This document shows positions 61,931 through 64,000 of a stretch of 64,000 bases of DNA, one piece after another. Position 1 is the first letter of the stretch; every line of letters starts with the position of its first letter. This DNA is from JADGNF01 sp964582085 (GTDB lineage Archaea; Thermoproteota; Bathyarchaeia; Bathyarchaeales; Bathycorpusculaceae). Both the position numbers and the translations under genes were made by a program. The stretch spans positions 44,983-108,982 of the forward strand of contig CAZOPV010000006.1 of assembly GCA_964582085.1 (NCBI GenBank). The letters are read 5' to 3'. Below the pieces are notes generated by a model, which worked only from the letters and a program-made list of their open reading frames with translations, did no database searches and had not been told where the DNA came from.

Positions 61931-61939
61931 CTTTTAAAG
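61931..61939 (+). promoter_or_regulatory. TATA box of SRP RNA gene
   Basis: CTTTTAAAG is centred about 26 bases upstream of the predicted 5' end of the SRP RNA near 61961. Confidence 0.65.
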
Positions 61940-61960
61940 CTTTGGTTTAGCCTCTCTTCT

Positions 61961-62288
61961 TTGGCGGTGGGTCTCAGGCGGGGGGGTAGGGGTCCCTTGC
62001 ACCGTAAACCCTCTACATGACGGGCTGACAGCTAAGGCTGAGGCGTCAAAGGCCGTCTGGATCCTCCTTTCCGAAACATTGACTATCCGTCCTTTGAGGC
62101 TGGCGGTCTCCAAGCAACTTCCGTAGGGAAGTTGTCTTTGGAGTTTGCCAGGCGAACCTGGCTAGGCTCGGGAGAGAGCAACCTAAGTTTGGACGTTCAG
62201 CGCACAAGGGGTTACGGGTATGAGTGTAGGGCTTGAGGTGCCAGGCGGAGTCTAGGCGTCGAACCTTTGTGATCCACCGTCTCTCCTA
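61961..62288 (+). ncRNA. ffs: Signal recognition particle (7S) RNA
   Basis: An untranslated, GC-rich stretch in AT-richer surroundings. The termini pair: CGGTGG (61965-61970) with CCACCG (62274-62279), extended by G63-C81. The Alu-domain text GGGTCCCTTGCACCGTAAACC (with GTAAACC) lies near the 5' end at about 61990-62010. The conserved SRP54-binding helix 8 is at about 62152-62192, with GGCTCGGGAGAGAGCAACC containing the asymmetric AGCAA loop. A helix 6-like hairpin (CAACTTCC/GGAAGTTG) lies near 62115-62135. The length of about 325 bases suits archaeal SRP RNA. Exact ends are approximate. Confidence 0.92.
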
Positions 62289-62367
62289 AGCGCATTTTGT
62301 TGTAGACAGAATTTAACTTCAAAAGAAAATTAATTAATATTAAATATTTCTTGTTTTTGATGTCTCG

Positions 62368-62568
62368 TTGGAAGGCAACAAAAACGATATTGTCGCTTTG
62401 CTAGCTAAGAAAGTGGATGTAAACCCAAGTAGGGCCATCCTTCTGGATTTATCAGGAGGCGTGGAACTTTTAGCACTGGGCAAAATCTATGGCATCGATG
62501 TCGTTTCTGTTAAAGCAGATCAAAAAACGCCCACGTCGCTCGAAGAAATTTTATCAAAAATTGAATAG
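62368..62568 (+). CDS. Small hypothetical protein
   Basis: A 66-residue frame from TTG 62368 with an ordered-protein composition (NDIVALLAKKVDVNPSRAIL, LSGGVELLALGKIYGIDVVSV). AT-rich TATA-like sequence lies at 62327-62343. The frame is open back to TAA 62341-62343 and the added residues (FLVFDVSLEG) look like a beta strand, so the TTG may not be the real beginning. I do not recognise a family. Real gene moderately likely. Confidence 0.45.
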   Translation: MEGNKNDIVALLAKKVDVNPSRAILLDLSGGVELLALGKIYGIDVVSVKADQKTPTSLEEILSKIE

Positions 62569-62719
62569 ACTTTGTATAGCAATGGGGGAGAGGGCATCTT
62601 TCAAATTACTTATAACAATTAATATATTTGCGTACAACGTTATAAGCATCGAGTGTTTAGCACCTACTAGTGATTAATGGCTCAGTAGTAAGAACAAGAC
62701 CTGGAGAAAAAAATAAAAA

Positions 62720-63178
62720 ATGTTCAAGAAAAAAAATGACTTACTCCCGAAAGTTGCCCAAAGACTCTTCGAAGCTGCCACCTCTAACAGTTTGGGTGAA
62801 ACCTTCCATGTAATTGTTACTTTTCATCTTCAAAAAAAATTTTCCCGAGACCCCTTTGAGGTGTTTGTTGAAAATCCAGGTCTTTTTTATAATGGGTTGA
62901 AAGAGGTTATGGGTGAGGGAGCTAACGCGCTTCTAGCTTTATTAGCAACCTTCATTAAGGTAAAATATGCTGTGGACTTGGACACTAAAGAAATTACGCG
63001 CGTATTCATTGAAGCTGATTCTAGTTCACCCAAAAAAGTTGTGGAACTCCTCAATACAATTGTAGAACAAGAAGAAAAAAAAGATAAAAAAAATAACTCA
63101 ATGGGGGGAGTTTTAAATTCAGCAAACAAAAGACCTAAAGAAAATTGCAACACAACTCTACTGTTTAAGCATCATTGA
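62720..63178 (+). CDS. NitrOD5/DUF3227-like small protein
   Basis: A 152-residue protein. Residues about 10-85 (LPKVAQRLFEAATSNSLGET, PGLFYNGLKEVMGEGANALLALL) match the helical pattern of the NitrOD5-type output domain of archaeal signalling proteins, as far as I can recall it. The C-terminal part turns into a Lys/Glu/Asn-rich linker and a tail (from about residue 128) that overlaps the next coding frame by 62 bases and reads like chance sequence. A one-base difference in the G6 run at 63103-63108 would end the protein at 63116. Confidence 0.6.
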   Translation: MFKKKNDLLPKVAQRLFEAATSNSLGETFHVIVTFHLQKKFSRDPFEVFVENPGLFYNGLKEVMGEGANALLALLATFIKVKYAVDLDTKEITRVFIEADSSSPKKVVELLNTIVEQEEKKDKKNNSMGGVLNSANKRPKENCNTTLLFKHH

Positions 63179-63659
63179 AGAAGAAGTAGGCAAAACTTAC
63201 CAAAATTACGCTGAGAGAATTCAAAATTCAACCCTCAAACCGCCCTTGCTTTTTATAGCTCAAGACAGTATAAAGCATTCCAAAATCTTGCAGTCTCTGA
63301 GTACTTGTATTTCTAAGTCTTTCGAATCTAAAGAAGAGTGCCCAAAAATTCAGGGGAAAGCTTGGGAAAACGTGGTAGCGTTTGCTAAAAAAGAATCAAT
63401 AAAACAAACACCACTGACTGACGAAGAAATTTGCTCGCAGATTAATGAAATGATTTTACTAGAGAATACTATGAGTGAAGAATATTTGACAACTTTACAC
63501 CTGAAACTCCTAAAGTTCCAAATGGATGAAAATCAGACAAACATCATGATGGTTCAGAAACTGGTAGACTTCATAGTTGAAGACGAAGCACGCCACAAGG
63601 CAATCCTAGATCACATAATGAGGATGCTGCAAAAGAAAAACAAAAGCCCTGCTTGCTAA
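63117..63659 (+). CDS. Ferritin-like (rubrerythrin-type) protein, probable ATT start
   Basis: A four-helix ferritin-like protein of about 180 residues. The last helix carries IVEDEARHKAIL and the first carries LYCLSIIEEEVGKTYQNYAE, both typical metal-ligand helices, with LFIAQDSIKHSKIL in the second. The first canonical start is TTG 63246, which would delete the first helix. Upstream the frame opens immediately after TAA 63114-63116 with ATT 63117, and GGGGGGAG lies six bases before it. A frameshift linking it to the upstream gene is the alternative. Function: iron or peroxide handling, or a sensor. Confidence 0.7.
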   Translation: MQQTKDLKKIATQLYCLSIIEEEVGKTYQNYAERIQNSTLKPPLLFIAQDSIKHSKILQSLSTCISKSFESKEECPKIQGKAWENVVAFAKKESIKQTPLTDEEICSQINEMILLENTMSEEYLTTLHLKLLKFQMDENQTNIMMVQKLVDFIVEDEARHKAILDHIMRMLQKKNKSPAC

Positions 63660-64000
63660 TTGGTAGCATGATTTAATAGTTTGCTGGAATTTGGCGATTA
63701 GGAGAGAGTATAAGGGAAAATGAAAACCCTTTATTTTTCAACTTTATAACAAACCCCTTCAGACCTTAACCATGCTGTTTAGTTTATTAACACTTAACAA
63801 CTGTTTGATTCTTTAATCACTTCCTTTTTAGCATTTTGAAGATACCTCAGTTAATTAATTTTTTTTCCAGACTTAACCCCCGAAACATCCCAAATTCCGC
63901 CCAAATTATATAAAAACAGCAAAAACACAAAGCTACTGAATTATTAACTTGATATGAAAAAAGTTAATCAGAGTTGAAACATTTTTAGTTGAGTTAATAT
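63660..64000 (+). other. AT-rich intergenic region with a promoter-like element
   Basis: No convincing gene was found in these 341 bases. A strong TATA-like sequence ATTATATAAAAA lies at 63905-63916 on the plus strand and could serve a gene beginning beyond the window; the only nearby ATG (63956) gives seven codons. Confidence 0.4.

Noticed and set aside
61961..62288. GC-rich gene-free block considered as rRNA fragment or tRNA cluster
   Set aside because: Terminal pairing, the GTAAACC Alu text and helix 8 identify SRP RNA; no tRNA cloverleaf was seen.

Overview
The window reads as a chromosomal segment of an uncultivated archaeon, most likely a Bathyarchaeia-type (MCG) lineage. The archaeal signs are TATA-type promoters about 25 nt ahead of genes, an archaeal SRP (7S) RNA, class III (type IV pilin) signal peptides, three KaiC/RAD55-family ATPases, DUF835 sensor proteins, a TrmB regulator and an archaeal-type phosphoglycerate mutase. 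Bacterial-type genes sit among them (uvrABC, family A phosphofructokinase, class II aldolase). The genus-level guess is inference; no marker gene here settles it.

Layout. 0-4 kb: three overlapping pilin/TadE-like secreted proteins, a TrmB-type regulator and a secreted beta-propeller. 4.4-10.9 kb: uvrB-uvrA-uvrC on the minus strand. 11.1-20.9 kb: a PAS-DUF835 protein, a type IV pilus motor (ATPase plus two separate platform proteins), a zinc-ribbon regulator, a decayed RelE-type toxin-antitoxin pair, a KaiC-like protein without a P-loop, a pilin, and an intact KaiC ATPase overlapping a small DNA-binding-like protein. 20.9-32.9 kb: a cell-surface island with a large pilin-like protein, a PMT-type mannosyltransferase and its GT2 partner, a GT4 transferase with a methyltransferase, a mucin-like Thr-rich stalk protein, other membrane-anchored surface proteins and another KaiC ATPase. 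33.2-45.8 kb: a receiver/PAS/GAF/DUF835 protein, a CorA-like transporter split into two frames, a NifU-domain protein, prs-trmG10-rnz, small regulators, a DUF2284-nitroreductase-PIN-like-wHTH run, and a double-SIS isomerase. 45.8-55.9 kb: an ABC exporter, RNase HI, central carbon genes (class II aldolase, phosphoglycerate mutase, phosphofructokinase, glycogen-synthase-like transferase), an M48 protease and cutA. 56-61.9 kb: trpEGDCBA without trpF. 62-64 kb: SRP RNA, a NitrOD5-like protein and a ferritin-like protein.

How it fits together. The left half looks like one envelope and signalling neighbourhood: pilus motor, pilins, glycosylation enzymes and heavily Thr/Ser-rich substrates, interleaved with KaiC, DUF835 and zinc-ribbon signalling proteins. 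The right half is housekeeping. The most unusual signals are three genes whose conserved N-termini lie upstream of any ATG, GTG or TTG codon (one with a strong Shine-Dalgarno sequence ahead of ATT), a CorA homologue broken at an A7 run, a KaiC homologue without its P-loop, and an abrupt change of strand composition near 19.6-19.9 kb. All functions are inferred from sequence reading alone; no database search was run.
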